This document shows positions 8,142 to 20,829 of a stretch of DNA of 64,000 nt, piece by piece (position 1 is the stretch's first letter; each line of letters begins with the position of its first letter). The translations under genes were made by a program, and so were the position numbers. Below the pieces are notes generated by a model. It saw only the letters and a list, made by a program, of their open reading frames with translations. It did not search any database and was not told the DNA's origin. The DNA is taken from assembly GCF_009371975.2 (NCBI RefSeq), contig NZ_VIKT02000010.1, positions 1-64,000 of the forward strand, given 5' to 3'. This DNA is from Microcella pacifica. GTDB lineage: Bacteria; Actinomycetota; Actinomycetes; Actinomycetales; Microbacteriaceae.

Positions 8142-9455
8142 TCAGCCGCGCTCAGGGAATCGCGCCCGCACAGCATCCCCGTGGGCGGGCAGCTGCTCGG
8201 CGGCGCTCAGCTGGAGCACGTGCTCGGCGACCTCGGCGAGGGCGTCACGGGTGTACTCGACGATCTGCTGCGGACGCAGGAACGTCGACGCGCTGAGCCC
8301 CGCGGAGAACCGCGCGTGCCCGCCTGTCGGCAGGACGTGGTTGGAGCCCGCGACGTAGTCGCCGAGACTGACCGGCGTGTGGTCGCCGACGAAGATGGCT
8401 CCAGCGTTCGTGAGCAGCGGCAGGATGCCCCCGGCATCGCGCACGTGCACCTCGAGGTGCTCGGGCGCGTAGGCGTTGCTGAACGCGGCCGCCTGCGCCA
8501 GGTCGTCGACGAGCACGATCGCCGACTGGGGGCCGTCGAGAGCCGTCGCGACCCGGTCGTGGTGATGCGTGGCGGAGACAGCTGCCGGGAGCGCGCTCCG
8601 AACGGCCTCCGCCAGCCACTCGTCGTCGGTCACGAGAACGCTGCCGGCGAGCTCGTCGTGCTCGGCCTGGCTGACGAGGTCGGCGACGACGAGCGTCGGC
8701 GATGCGCTCCCGTCCGCGATGATGAGGATCTCGGTCGGGCCCGCCTCGGAGTCGATGCCGACGACGCCCTGCACGGCTCGCTTGGCCGTCGCCACGTAGA
8801 GGTTTCCGGGGCCCGTGATGACCTGCACCGGCTCGAGGCCGATCTCGGTGACCCCGTAGGCGAGCGCTGCGATCGCGCCAGCGCCGCCCATCGCGTAGAC
8901 CTCGTCCACACCCAGCAGAGCGGCGGCGGCGAGGATCGTCGGGTGCACGGAACCGCCGAAGGTGGACTGCGGCGGCGAGGCGAGCGCGATCGAGGGCACG
9001 CCCGCGACCTGCGCGGCCACGACGTTCATCACGACGCTCGAGGGGTAGACGGCCTTGCCGCCGGGCACGTAGAGTCCCACGCGATCGACGGGCTGCCAGC
9101 GCTGCACGATGCGAGCACCCGGGGCGACCTCGGTGATGCGCTGCTCGGGCACCTGCGCCGCCGACGCGGCGCGCACCCGCTCGATCGCGACCTCGAGCGC
9201 CTTCCGCACGCCAGGGTCGAGCGACTCGAGGGCGCTCGCGAGCGCTGCGGCGGGCACGCGCACCGAGGTCGGTCGCACGCCGTCGAAGCGCTCCGCCTGC
9301 GCGAGCAGAGCATCCTCACCCCTCTCGCGCACCTCCGCGATGATCGCCGCGACAGCGTCGACGGCGGAGCCGACGTCACTCGTCGAGCGCGGCACGAGGG
9401 CCAGCAGCTCGGCGGTCGAGAGCTCCCGGCCGCGCAGATCAAGAGTCGTCATCAT
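8142..9455 (-). CDS. hisD: histidinol dehydrogenase
   Basis: HisD catalyses the last two steps of histidine synthesis, L-histidinol to L-histidine with NAD+. The 437-residue protein shows the zinc- and substrate-binding segments of the family: the glycine-rich VGLYVPGGKAVYPSSV, TGPGNLYVATAKR, EAGPTEILI, SQAEHDE and the C-terminal YAPEHLEVH. The start ATG at 9455 is followed by a second ATG, so 9452 is also possible. Here hisD stands apart from other his genes, and downstream lies nrdR. Confidence 0.95.
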   Translation of the reverse strand: MMTTLDLRGRELSTAELLALVPRSTSDVGSAVDAVAAIIAEVRERGEDALLAQAERFDGVRPTSVRVPAAALASALESLDPGVRKALEVAIERVRAASAAQVPEQRITEVAPGARIVQRWQPVDRVGLYVPGGKAVYPSSVVMNVVAAQVAGVPSIALASPPQSTFGGSVHPTILAAAALLGVDEVYAMGGAGAIAALAYGVTEIGLEPVQVITGPGNLYVATAKRAVQGVVGIDSEAGPTEILIIADGSASPTLVVADLVSQAEHDELAGSVLVTDDEWLAEAVRSALPAAVSATHHHDRVATALDGPQSAIVLVDDLAQAAAFSNAYAPEHLEVHVRDAGGILPLLTNAGAIFVGDHTPVSLGDYVAGSNHVLPTGGHARFSAGLSASTFLRPQQIVEYTRDALAEVAEHVLQLSAAEQLPAHGDAVRARFPERG

Positions 9456-9522
9456 GGCGCCATCATGCTATCCGGCGCCGAACCGGGAATACCTCCGAGC
9501 CGGCGTGGTTGAGTGGGGTGTG

Positions 9523-10032
9523 ATGACTGAGACGACCGACACCGCCGACAGCACGGGCTTCGACGCCTTCGCGCAGGCATTCCGGCGCCACGCCGCCGGT
9601 GTCGCCGCGATCACCGCGCTCGATGCGAGCGGACGCCCGGTCGGGTTCACGGCGACCTCGCTCGCCTCCCTCGCGGCCGCTCCCCCGCTCGCGACCTTCA
9701 ACATGGCGCGCGTCGCGAGCTCATGGCCGGCCATCGAGCAGACCGACCACGTCATCATCCACATGCTCGGTGCCCGCAACAAGGGTCTCGCCCAGAAGCT
9801 CGCCGCGGACCACGACGAGCGCTTCGTCGGCGACCACTGGGCGCCCGGCCCCCTGGGCCTCCCCCTCCTGCACGACGTGACCGGCTGGATGCTCGGCCGC
9901 ATCGTCGCGCGTGTGCCCGTCGAGGCGAACGCCATGATCGCGGTGCAGATCCTCGAGGGAGCACTCGGCGAGCCCGACGAGGCCCTGCTCTACCACGAGC
10001 GCGAGTACCGCACGCCGGGCCAGCCCGCCTAG
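9523..10032 (+). CDS. flavin reductase family protein (FMN-binding split barrel)
   Basis: This 169-residue protein of the flavin reductase-like domain family uses NAD(P)H to reduce flavin, or serves as the reductase component of a two-component monooxygenase. The family signature FRRHAAGVAAIT and the flavin-contacting GFTATSLASLAAAPP occur in the first third, and VHM-like HVIIHMLGARN and GRIVARVPVEANAM complete the barrel. The ATG at 9523 is preceded in frame by GTG at 9520. It is divergent from hisD, and its monooxygenase partner is not obvious. Confidence 0.88.
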   Translation: MTETTDTADSTGFDAFAQAFRRHAAGVAAITALDASGRPVGFTATSLASLAAAPPLATFNMARVASSWPAIEQTDHVIIHMLGARNKGLAQKLAADHDERFVGDHWAPGPLGLPLLHDVTGWMLGRIVARVPVEANAMIAVQILEGALGEPDEALLYHEREYRTPGQPA

Positions 10033-10042
10033 TCGCCCGCGG

Positions 10043-13558
<3,516 letters not shown>

Positions 13559-13594
13559 GGCGTCTTTCGGGTCGAGGCGGGTCGGCGGACCCTC

Positions 13595-13600
13595 AGTCTA
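13595..13600 (-). promoter_or_regulatory. candidate -10 element for dnaE
   Basis: TAGACT, a form common in actinobacterial -10 boxes, lies 36 nt before the dnaE start codon in the 81-nt gap after the RluA-family gene. No clear -35 is visible. Confidence 0.35.
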
Positions 13601-13639
13601 GATCGACGCCGCCGGACGGCGGTCGCATCGTGGGGCGCG

Positions 13640-14563
13640 TCACGACTCCCGCAGAACGTCGAGGGCCCTCTGCAGATCATCGGGGTACTGCGAGCGGAAC
13701 GAGACGGCCTCACCGCCACCAGGATGCTCGAACCCGAGCAGCATGGCGTGCAGCCACTGACGGCTCAGGCCGAGTCGCTCGCTCAGCACCGGGTCTGAGC
13801 CGTACATCGCGTCGCCCACGCACGGGTGGCGCTGCGCGGCCATGTGGACGCGAATCTGATGGGTGCGCCCGGTCTCGAGGTGCACCTCGAGGAGCGAGGC
13901 CGCGCGAAACGCCTCGAGCGTGTCGTAGTGGGTGATGGAGGATTTGCCGCCCGCGACGACAGCGAACTTCCACGCGGAGCTCGGGTGGCGCCCGATCGGC
14001 GCATCGATCGTGCCGGACGAGGGGTCAGGATGGCCCTGGACGACCGCATGGTAGACCTTGTCGACCTGGCGATCGTGGAACGCCCGCTTGAGCCCTCGGT
14101 AGGCGCGCTCCGACTTGGCCACGACCATGAGTCCACTCGTGCCAGCATCGAGTCGGTGCACGATTCCCGCCCTCTCCGCGGGGCCGGAGGACGCGAGCGT
14201 GTAGCCACCCGCGGCGAGGGCACCGAGCACCGTCGGGCCCGTCCAGCCCACCGACGGGTGCGCGGCGACGCCGACGGGCTTATCGATGACGACGAGGTCG
14301 TCGTCATCGTGGACGATGCGCAGATCGGCGACCTCGCGCGGCTCGACGACGGGCGCGCGTCGAGGCTCCCACGTGACCTCGAGCCACGCGCCGGCCGTCA
14401 GCCGGTCGGACTTGGCCGCGACGCGGCCGTCGACGAGGGCACCCCCGACCTCGATGATCTCGACGGCCTGAGAGCGCGAGAAGCCGAGCAGTGTGGCGAG
14501 GGCTACGTCGATGCGCTCCCCCGCTCGACCTTCGGGAACGGGAAAGGAGCGCGACTCGGTCAC
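13640..14563 (-). CDS. RluA family 23S rRNA pseudouridine synthase (RluD-like)
   Basis: This 307-residue enzyme isomerises uridines in 23S rRNA. An S4 RNA-binding domain occupies roughly residues 15-75 ([20 protein letters not shown]). The catalytic domain follows, with the hallmark [15 protein letters not shown] containing the catalytic Asp, and the C-terminal [10 protein letters not shown] motif. The GTG start at 14561-14563 sits in the loop of a perfect 11-bp hairpin that also covers the Shine-Dalgarno. In many relatives lspA lies just upstream of this gene. Here divIVA ends only 49 nt away and lspA is absent. Confidence 0.93.
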   Translation of the reverse strand: MTESRSFPVPEGRAGERIDVALATLLGFSRSQAVEIIEVGGALVDGRVAAKSDRLTAGAWLEVTWEPRRAPVVEPREVADLRIVHDDDDLVVIDKPVGVAAHPSVGWTGPTVLGALAAGGYTLASSGPAERAGIVHRLDAGTSGLMVVAKSERAYRGLKRAFHDRQVDKVYHAVVQGHPDPSSGTIDAPIGRHPSSAWKFAVVAGGKSSITHYDTLEAFRAASLLEVHLETGRTHQIRVHMAAQRHPCVGDAMYGSDPVLSERLGLSRQWLHAMLLGFEHPGGGEAVSFRSQYPDDLQRALDVLRES

Positions 14564-14575
14564 CGTCGCGCTCCT
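14545..14575 (-). promoter_or_regulatory. 11-bp hairpin enclosing RBS and GTG start of the pseudouridine synthase
   Basis: Arms 14545-14555 (AGGAGCGCGAC) and 14565-14575 (GTCGCGCTCCT) are perfect complements separated by a 9-nt loop. On the minus-strand mRNA the AGGAG ribosome-binding site is in the first arm and the GTG start codon (14561-14563) is in the loop. It could limit translation of the downstream gene, or terminate part of the divIVA transcript. Confidence 0.55.
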
Positions 14576-14612
14576 CTTCTCGTGCTGATGGTCGTCGAAC
14601 GACTCCTGCTGC

Positions 14613-15410
14613 TCAGGAGCCGTAGCCCGGGAACTGCCCGGGAGGCGGCGACTGCGGGGCGGGCTGGGACGGCGCCGAGCCCGGGTACTGCCCGTAGGAG
14701 GGCTGAGGGCCGGAGTCGCCGAAGCCCGGGGCGGAGCCGACCGCGGCCGACGAGGCCATCGCGGGCTGGGGAGCAGAGGCCTGCGGAGCGGACGGCTGCG
14801 ATGCAGCGGCCTGCTGCTGGCTCGAGCCTTCGAGCTCCTGCAGCTGGGACTGGATGTACGTGCGCAGCTGGGCGCGGTACTCGCGCTCGAAGACCCGGAG
14901 CTCCTCGACGCGCTGCTCGAGGGCCACGCGCTCCTGCTCGAGGGCCTGAAGCTGACCTGCCTGAGCGCTCTGCGCCTCGTTCACGATGCGGGAGGCCTCG
15001 GCCTGACCCTCGGCGATGATCTCGTCGCGCTTCTTCATGCCGTCGCGCACGTGCTCCTCGTGCAGGCGCCGGGCGAGCTGCAGCAGGTTGTTCGTGTTCT
15101 CCGACTCGTCGGCCGCGGGCGCACTCGCGAGAGGTGCCGGTGCGGGTGCCGGGGCGGGCGTCGGTGCGGGCACGGGGGCCGAGGCGGGTGCCTCCATCGC
15201 CGCCTGCGAGCCGCCTCCGCGGTGCAGCTCCGCGATGCGGGCGTCGGCGGCGACGAGACGCTGGCGCAGCTCGTCGTTCTCCTGCGTCAGACGGCGAAGC
15301 TCGACCACGATCTCGTCGAGAAAGTCGTCGACCTCGTCCTGGTCATAGCCCTCGCGGAACTTGGTGGACTGGAAGCGCTTGTTGACGACGTCCTCGGGCG
15401 TGAGTGCCAT
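14613..15410 (-). CDS. divIVA: DivIVA/Wag31 polar growth protein
   Basis: This 265-residue DivIVA-family coiled-coil protein marks curved membrane and cell poles and organises tip growth and septation. The conserved N-terminal lipid-binding domain ([29 protein letters not shown]) is at residues 3-40. A first coiled coil is followed by an Ala/Pro-rich linker at about residues 72-105. A second coiled coil spans about 105-195, and the tail is rich in Gln, Pro, Ala and Gly. The ATG at 15408-15410 is chosen because it gives the canonical MALTPEDV start. It is the distal end of the ftsZ-yggS-sepF-yggT-divIVA series. Confidence 0.95.
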   Translation of the reverse strand: MALTPEDVVNKRFQSTKFREGYDQDEVDDFLDEIVVELRRLTQENDELRQRLVAADARIAELHRGGGSQAAMEAPASAPVPAPTPAPAPAPAPLASAPAADESENTNNLLQLARRLHEEHVRDGMKKRDEIIAEGQAEASRIVNEAQSAQAGQLQALEQERVALEQRVEELRVFEREYRAQLRTYIQSQLQELEGSSQQQAAASQPSAPQASAPQPAMASSAAVGSAPGFGDSGPQPSYGQYPGSAPSQPAPQSPPPGQFPGYGS

Positions 15411-15535
15411 GTGCGTCACCTCGGTACTTTCTGGAGCGAGTGGATAACGATGGAGTAACGCTAGCAACATCTCGTCACATGCGTCACATCCGCGCCACCA
15501 GAGTACAGCCGCGCGGGAGGTCTGTCAGTGCGTAC

Positions 15536-15838
15536 TCAGCGAGCACTCACGAGCGACATCAGGATGAGCAGGACGATGAGCACGATCGTCCAGGCGAAAT
15601 CGAGCCGGATGCTGCCGATCTGGAGCGGGGGAATCACGCGGCGCACGAGCCGGATGGGCGGGTCCGTGATCGTGTAGACGACCTCGGCGAGGATCACGAC
15701 CGCGCCCTGCGGCCGCCAGCCGCGGTTGAGCGCCTGAATCCAGTCGAGCACGAACCTCCCCCACATCGCGATGAAGACGATGAGGAGCGCGACGTAGATG
15801 ATGTTCAGAATCACGGAGAAGACAATCGGCACGGTCAT
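15536..15838 (-). CDS. YggT family membrane protein
   Basis: This 100-residue integral membrane protein has two hydrophobic regions (about residues 6-35 and 77-97) joined by the conserved YggT loop with the TDPPIRLVRRVIPP motif. In actinobacteria the gene sits between sepF and divIVA and is thought to aid envelope or division-site organisation. Its biochemical role is not established. A 125-nt gap to divIVA leaves room for a separate divIVA promoter. Confidence 0.9.
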   Translation of the reverse strand: MTVPIVFSVILNIIYVALLIVFIAMWGRFVLDWIQALNRGWRPQGAVVILAEVVYTITDPPIRLVRRVIPPLQIGSIRLDFAWTIVLIVLLILMSLVSAR

Positions 15839-15894
15839 CAGTCTTTCAGGTCACGCTGAGCGTTCGGGCCGACCCGACCGCTTCCGACCGCGGA

Positions 15895-16365
15895 TCAGTC
15901 GTGTGCGAGGAACGAGGCGTCCACGTCGGGCTCGACGTCGGCCGCATCGCCGCTCACGGCCACGTGGGCGGGTGAGAGGAGGAACACCTTGCTCGTCACG
16001 CGCTCGATGCGACCGTACAGGCCGATCGAGAGACCGCTCGCGAAGTCGATGAGGCGCCGGGCATCCGGCTCGTTCATCTGCGTGAGGTTCATGATGACCG
16101 GGATGCCCTCGCGAAAGCTCTCGGCGATCGCCTTTGCGTCGTTGAAGCGGCGCGGGTGCACGGTGAGTATCTCGTTCATGTCGTGGGACGGCGCCGAGCC
16201 GCGCGTCGACGACGGCCGCCGCAGCGGCGTGACCGGTGCGCGCTGCCCTGAGCTCGAGGGGGCGGCGGGCGCGGCCGGTGCGTGCGCGGCGGCACTCTGC
16301 TCGTACTCGACCTCTTCGTCGGCGAGGCCCAAGTAGACCATGGTCTTGCGCAGCGGGTTGCTCAT
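15895..16365 (-). CDS. sepF: cell division protein SepF
   Basis: SepF anchors FtsZ to the membrane, a key task in actinobacteria, which lack FtsA. The 156-residue protein begins with a short amphipathic region ([16 protein letters not shown]) for membrane binding. An Ala/Pro linker follows, then the globular SepF domain from about residue 65 ([41 protein letters not shown]). The FtsZ partner carries the matching C-terminal tail (DVPDFLR). It lies between yggS and yggT. Confidence 0.95.
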   Translation of the reverse strand: MSNPLRKTMVYLGLADEEVEYEQSAAAHAPAAPAAPSSSGQRAPVTPLRRPSSTRGSAPSHDMNEILTVHPRRFNDAKAIAESFREGIPVIMNLTQMNEPDARRLIDFASGLSIGLYGRIERVTSKVFLLSPAHVAVSGDAADVEPDVDASFLAHD

Positions 16366-16396
16366 CAGTCGTCCTTACGTCGTGACGCCTCCGAGA

Positions 16397-17077
16397 TTAA
16401 CGGTCGGAGGGTCGGTTTCCGGTGATTGCGGTGCCGATGCGCAGGTGTGTCGCGCCCTCGGCGATGGCGTCCGCGAAGTCTCCCGACATGCCGGCTGAGA
16501 TCTCAACGGCCTCGGGGGCGATCCGGCGCACGACCTCCGAGTGCTCGCGAAGACGCGCGAAGGCACGCCGCGGCTCCTCGTCCCGCGGCGCCACGGCCAT
16601 GACCCCGCGCAGCGTGAGGTGGTCGGAGGCCAGCACGCGCTCGGCGAGGTCAGGAAGCTGCGCCGGCTCCGCGCCGCCTCGCCCCGGGTCGTCGGTGAGA
16701 TTGACCTCGAGGAAGACCTCCACCGGGGCCTCCGCCCGGTCGAGCGCACGCAGGAGCGACGAGCGATCCAGCGAGTGGATCACGCGGCAGTACTCCGTCA
16801 CAGCGCGAGCCTTGTTCGACTGCAGCTGCCCGACGAAGTGCCAGGTGAGAGGCAGGTCGACGAGCTCCCCAGCCTTGGGCTCGGCATCCTGGTGGCGGTT
16901 CTCGCCGATGTGCTGCACGCCGAGGGAGTGCAGCTCACGCACGAGGGACGCGGGGTGGAACTTGGTGACGACGATGAGCGTGAGGTCCTCGCGCGAGCGA
17001 CCGGCATTCTGCGCCGCAGCGTCGATCGACGACACGACGCCCTCGTATCGCGCGCGCAGCTCCGCATCGACCTCCAC
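16397..17077 (-). CDS. YggS family pyridoxal phosphate homeostasis protein
   Basis: This 226-residue PLP-binding protein of the YggS/PROSC family controls PLP levels rather than acting as a classical enzyme. The PLP lysine is in VVTKFHP near residue 40. The other signatures are GENRHQDAEPK, WHFVGQLQSNK, SAGMSGDF and the terminal LRIGTAITG. It begins 3 nt after the ftsZ stop, so the two are translationally coupled. The yfiH/pgeF gene often found between these two in other actinobacteria is missing. Confidence 0.93.
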   Translation of the reverse strand: MEVDAELRARYEGVVSSIDAAAQNAGRSREDLTLIVVTKFHPASLVRELHSLGVQHIGENRHQDAEPKAGELVDLPLTWHFVGQLQSNKARAVTEYCRVIHSLDRSSLLRALDRAEAPVEVFLEVNLTDDPGRGGAEPAQLPDLAERVLASDHLTLRGVMAVAPRDEEPRRAFARLREHSEVVRRIAPEAVEISAGMSGDFADAIAEGATHLRIGTAITGNRPSDR

Positions 17078-17080
17078 GGC

Positions 17081-18232
17081 TCAGCGCAGGAAGTCGGGAA
17101 CGTCGAGATCGCCGTCGTCGTCGCTCTCGAGCGGACCGATCGGCGCCGTCGCTCCCAGCTCGGAGTCGTCGGCCCAGGCGCGGCCCTCGAGAGCCGGCTC
17201 GCCCGACTCCGCGGCCGGGGGCAGCGAGCCTCCCTCGCTCGCCGCGACGAAGCTGCTGCGGCGGTCGCGGGTGAGGGCGCTGGGCTCTCCCCCGTCGAAT
17301 CCCGCCGCGATCACGGTCACGCGCACCTCGTCGCCGAGAGTGTCGTCGATGACCGCACCGAAGATGATGTTGGCCTCCGGGTGCACGGCCTCCTGGACGA
17401 GCTTGGCGGCGTCGTTGATCTCGAAGATGCCCAGGTTCGAGCCACCCTGGATCGACAAGAGCACACCGTGCGCCCCATCGATGCTCGCCTCGAGCAGCGG
17501 CGACGCGACGGCGAGCTCTGCGGCCTTGATGGCGCGATCGGCGCCACGGCTCGAGCCGATACCCATGAGCGCCGAGCCGGCGCCCTGCATGACGCTCTTG
17601 ACGTCGGCGAAGTCGAGGTTGATGAGGCCGGGCGTGGTGATGAGGTCGGTGATGCCCTGCACGCCGGCGAGCAGCACCTGGTCGGCGGTCGCGAACGCCT
17701 CGAGCATCGAGATGCCGCGATCGGAGATCTCGAGCAGCCGATCGTTCGGCACGACGATGAGCGTGTCTACCTCGTTCTTGAGCGAGAGGACGCCGTCCTC
17801 CGCCTGCGCCTGCCGACGCTTGCCCTCGAAAGCGAAGGGCTTGGTGACGACACCGATGGTGAGCGCACCGATCGATTTGGCGATGCGCGCGACGACGGGT
17901 GCCCCTCCCGTGCCGGTGCCGCCGCCTTCGCCGGCCGTGACGAACACCATGTCGGCGCCCGCGAGCGCCTCCTCGATCTCCTCGGCGTGATCCTCCGTCG
18001 CGCGGCGACCCACCTCGGGGTCGGCTCCCGCTCCGAGGCCGCGCGTGAGCTCCCGTCCGACGTCGAGCTTGACGTCGGCGTCGCTCATGAGGAGCGCCTG
18101 CGCGTCGGTGTTGATGGCGATGAACTCGACGCCCCTCAGCCCCAGCTCGATCATTCGGTTGACGGCGTTGACGCCGCCTCCGCCGATGCCGACGACCTTG
18201 ATGACGGCGAGGTAGTTCTGGTTCGTGGTCAC
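17081..18232 (-). CDS. ftsZ: cell division GTPase FtsZ
   Basis: FtsZ polymerises into the cytokinetic ring. The 383-residue protein has the GTP-binding tubulin signature [13 protein letters not shown] at about residues 98-110, the N-terminal [15 protein letters not shown], and the T7-loop segment [12 protein letters not shown] variable linker ends in DVPDFLR, the tail recognised by SepF. I chose GTG 18230-18232 because GGAAGG lies 7 nt upstream and it gives the standard short N-terminus; a GTG-type start at 18253 is the alternative. A palindrome at 18259-18275 lies upstream and recurs before the merR gene at 49680. Confidence 0.97.
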   Translation of the reverse strand: MTTNQNYLAVIKVVGIGGGGVNAVNRMIELGLRGVEFIAINTDAQALLMSDADVKLDVGRELTRGLGAGADPEVGRRATEDHAEEIEEALAGADMVFVTAGEGGGTGTGGAPVVARIAKSIGALTIGVVTKPFAFEGKRRQAQAEDGVLSLKNEVDTLIVVPNDRLLEISDRGISMLEAFATADQVLLAGVQGITDLITTPGLINLDFADVKSVMQGAGSALMGIGSSRGADRAIKAAELAVASPLLEASIDGAHGVLLSIQGGSNLGIFEINDAAKLVQEAVHPEANIIFGAVIDDTLGDEVRVTVIAAGFDGGEPSALTRDRRSSFVAASEGGSLPPAAESGEPALEGRAWADDSELGATAPIGPLESDDDGDLDVPDFLR

Positions 18233-18258
18233 GTCGTGGCCTTCCGCGGTCAACCTTC

Positions 18259-18275
18259 ACCTTCTACTTGAAGGC
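18259..18275 (-). promoter_or_regulatory. palindrome upstream of ftsZ shared with merR upstream region
   Basis: On the minus strand the site reads GCCTTC-AAGTA-GAAGGT, an inverted repeat with a 5-nt spacer located 27 nt before the ftsZ start. The same pattern (ACGTTC-AACAT-GAAGGT) occurs at 49692-49708. MerR-type regulators bind such imperfect palindromes. FtsR, encoded at 49799-50503, activates ftsZ in corynebacteria, so it is the first candidate binder (inference). Confidence 0.5.
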
Positions 18276-18386
18276 TAAAGTTATGCTCAGTATGTACTGC
18301 TGACTCGAACGGTAGGCCTGACGGGGGCTCCGCGGCATGAGGTCGTCCGCGTGTCGCGAATCCCCCGGCGCGCACTCGGGCGCCGG

Positions 18387-19394
18387 TCAGCTCGCGCGAC
18401 GCACGACGAGGCTGTCGGGGGCTGAGACGTCGTACTCCCACCTGACCGACTGGTCCGTCGACGAGAGGGCCGCCGCGAGCACGCGGGCCTTGAACGCCGA
18501 CCTCTCCGCGCTCCCCCAGACCACGGAGTGCTCCGCTCCTCCCAGCGTGAAGCGCACATCGTCGCGCGTCGTCGCGCTGATCGTGACCACGGAGCTGCGA
18601 AGTTCGCGAGGGAGCGCGAGGAGCACATCCGCGAGGCCCCGGAAGGCAGGGTCATCCGCGCTCGCACTCTCGACGCTGAGGAGAGGGATGCCCGGCGGCA
18701 CCGTCTCGGTCGTCTCCACCACGACGCCCGCGGCGTCGACGACCTCGAACCCGCCCGCGGTCCGGAGGGCGCCGATCGGCGCCCTCTCCACGACGCGCAC
18801 GATGAGGGTGCTCGGAGGCACGATCTCGGTCGAGAAGGAGCGGATGAGCGCGAACCCCTCCAGGTCGGTGCGAATCTGCTCGTCGCTCACGAACGCGAGG
18901 GGGGTTCCTCGACGATCCTCGAGCGCCGCCGCGACCTCGTCCGCGTCGAGTCGCTCCGTGCCGACGATGCGGATGCTCGTGAGCGAGAGCAGCGGAGACA
19001 CCGAGATGGCGGCCGCTCCGCCGACGAGCGTCACGAGAGTGCCCAGCGCGATCGTCGCCGTGAGCCGGCGACGACGCGACTGCCGTGTGAACCGCCTGAC
19101 CTCGGCGCGCTCGGCGCGCCGACGCTCGCGCGCAGCCCGCCGCTCGAGGCGCCGCGCCGACGCCGAGGAGCTACCAGCGTCCGCCGTGCGCAGCGCCGCC
19201 GATGCCGCGCGGTCGCGCGAGGAGCGCTCGCGCGGGGCGCGGGGCCCGCGCGCAGGACGCGCACGAGACGCACCGGCAGTCGGATGCGCTGCGGTGTCGC
19301 GCGGCGTGCGCCGAGCATCCCGGCTGCGACGTTCCTTCGGCGGCGGCGACGGTGGGTCCGGCGGAGTACCGCGAAAGCCCTCCGGGCGCTTCAT
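18387..19394 (-). CDS. ftsQ: cell division protein FtsQ
   Basis: FtsQ is a bitopic divisome protein linking cytoplasmic and periplasmic parts. The 335-residue protein has a long basic, Pro- and Arg-rich cytoplasmic tail of about 125 residues, a single transmembrane helix near 131-153 ([22 protein letters not shown]), a POTRA domain ([21 protein letters not shown]) and the FtsQ beta domain ending in SLVVRRAS. The start overlaps the murC stop by 4 nt. The 154-nt gap before ftsZ provides the ftsZ promoter region. Confidence 0.92.
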   Translation of the reverse strand: MKRPEGFRGTPPDPPSPPPKERRSRDARRTPRDTAAHPTAGASRARPARGPRAPRERSSRDRAASAALRTADAGSSSASARRLERRAARERRRAERAEVRRFTRQSRRRRLTATIALGTLVTLVGGAAAISVSPLLSLTSIRIVGTERLDADEVAAALEDRRGTPLAFVSDEQIRTDLEGFALIRSFSTEIVPPSTLIVRVVERAPIGALRTAGGFEVVDAAGVVVETTETVPPGIPLLSVESASADDPAFRGLADVLLALPRELRSSVVTISATTRDDVRFTLGGAEHSVVWGSAERSAFKARVLAAALSSTDQSVRWEYDVSAPDSLVVRRAS

Positions 19395-20818
19395 CCCGCC
19401 GCACCACTCGAGGTCGCCGAGCCCTCCCCCGCGCGCTCGATGGCCGCGCGCAACTGGGGAATGATGCGGTAGACGTCGCCGCAGCTGAGAGTCATGACGA
19501 TGTCGCCGGGTCGGGCGAGCTGCGCGACCCTCCGGGCCGCGTCATCCCAGTCCGGCCGGAAGTCGACGTGCGCGGCATCGTCGAAGGCGTCCGCCACGAG
19601 AGCGCCCGTGACTCCGGGGATCGGGTCCTCCCGCGCGCCGAAGACGTCGAGCACGACCGTGTGGTCGGCACCCGACTCGTACACGGCCGCGAACTCACCC
19701 GCCATCGCCTGGGTGCGGCTGTAGAGGTGAGGCTGGTGCACGGCGATCACGCGCCCTTCCCCGACGACCGAGCGCGCGGTCTGCAGGGCGGCGACCACCT
19801 CGGTCGGGTGGTGGGCGTAGTCGTCGTACAAGCGCACGCCAGCGGCGTCGCCGTGGGACTCGAACCGCCGCTGCGTTCCGGCGAATCCCTCGAGCGCGGC
19901 CACCGCGGCCCGGGCCTCATGACCGAGGCCGACGAGCACGGCCACGACTCCCGCGGCGTTGAGCGCATTGTGGCGGCCCGGGACCGCGAGCGAACCCTCG
20001 AGCTCGACCCCGTCGATGCTGAGGACGAAGCTCACGGGCCCCTCCTCGCTGATCGACACGAGTCGCACGCGCGCGGCATCGCTCTCGCCGAACGTCGTGA
20101 TCGCGTCCGTCGGAAGCGATGCGGCCACACGTCGGGTGCCGTCGTCGTCGGCCGAGAGCACGACGCTCTCGGAGCACGCGCGCGCGAAGCTCACGAACGC
20201 GTCCTCGATCGCGGCCTCGCTGCCGTAGTGGTCGAGATGGTCGGTGTCGATGTTGGTGATGAGACCGATGGCCGTCTCGAAGAGCAGGAACGACCCGTCG
20301 GACTCGTCGACCTCGACCACGAAGAGCTCTCCCTGCCCCCACGCCGCGCTCGTGCCCGCGTCGTGGATGACGGCGCCGTTGACGAAGCTCGGGTCGGCGC
20401 CGAGACGACGCAGAGCGGTCACGAGCATCGCGGTCGACGTGGACTTGCCGTGCGCTCCCGCGATCGAGATGAGACGCTGACCCCGCGCGAGCCAGGCGAG
20501 GGCCTGGGCGCGATGCAAAACCGGGATGCCCCTCCGCAGGGCCTCCTGATACTCGGGGTTGTCGAGCCACAGGGCTCCCGTCACCACGAGGGCCTCCGCG
20601 TCGCCGACGTGTCGTGCGTCGTGGCCGATCGCGACCGGGATGCCGCGCCCCCGGAGGGAGTCGACCGCAGCGGACTCCGCGCGGTCGGACCCCGAGACCG
20701 CGTGCCCGCGGTCGTGGAACATGCGGGCGATACCACTCATGCCGGAGCCCCCGATGCCCACGAAGTGAAGGCGGCCGAGAGTCTCGGGCAACGGCTGGGA
20801 GAGGTCAGGCTTGATCAT
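19391..20818 (-). CDS. murC: UDP-N-acetylmuramate--L-alanine ligase
   Basis: MurC adds the first peptide residue (L-Ala, or Gly/Ser in some B-type peptidoglycans) to UDP-MurNAc in an ATP-dependent step. The 475-residue protein shows the N-terminal Rossmann motif [13 protein letters not shown], the ATP-binding loop [11 protein letters not shown] near residue 117, the metal-binding [18 protein letters not shown], and the C-terminal [10 protein letters not shown] motif. It lies between murG (11 nt away) and ftsQ (4-nt overlap). Confidence 0.96.
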   Translation of the reverse strand: MIKPDLSQPLPETLGRLHFVGIGGSGMSGIARMFHDRGHAVSGSDRAESAAVDSLRGRGIPVAIGHDARHVGDAEALVVTGALWLDNPEYQEALRRGIPVLHRAQALAWLARGQRLISIAGAHGKSTSTAMLVTALRRLGADPSFVNGAVIHDAGTSAAWGQGELFVVEVDESDGSFLLFETAIGLITNIDTDHLDHYGSEAAIEDAFVSFARACSESVVLSADDDGTRRVAASLPTDAITTFGESDAARVRLVSISEEGPVSFVLSIDGVELEGSLAVPGRHNALNAAGVVAVLVGLGHEARAAVAALEGFAGTQRRFESHGDAAGVRLYDDYAHHPTEVVAALQTARSVVGEGRVIAVHQPHLYSRTQAMAGEFAAVYESGADHTVVLDVFGAREDPIPGVTGALVADAFDDAAHVDFRPDWDDAARRVAQLARPGDIVMTLSCGDVYRIIPQLRAAIERAGEGSATSSGAAG

Positions 20819-20829
20819 CGGTCATCACC

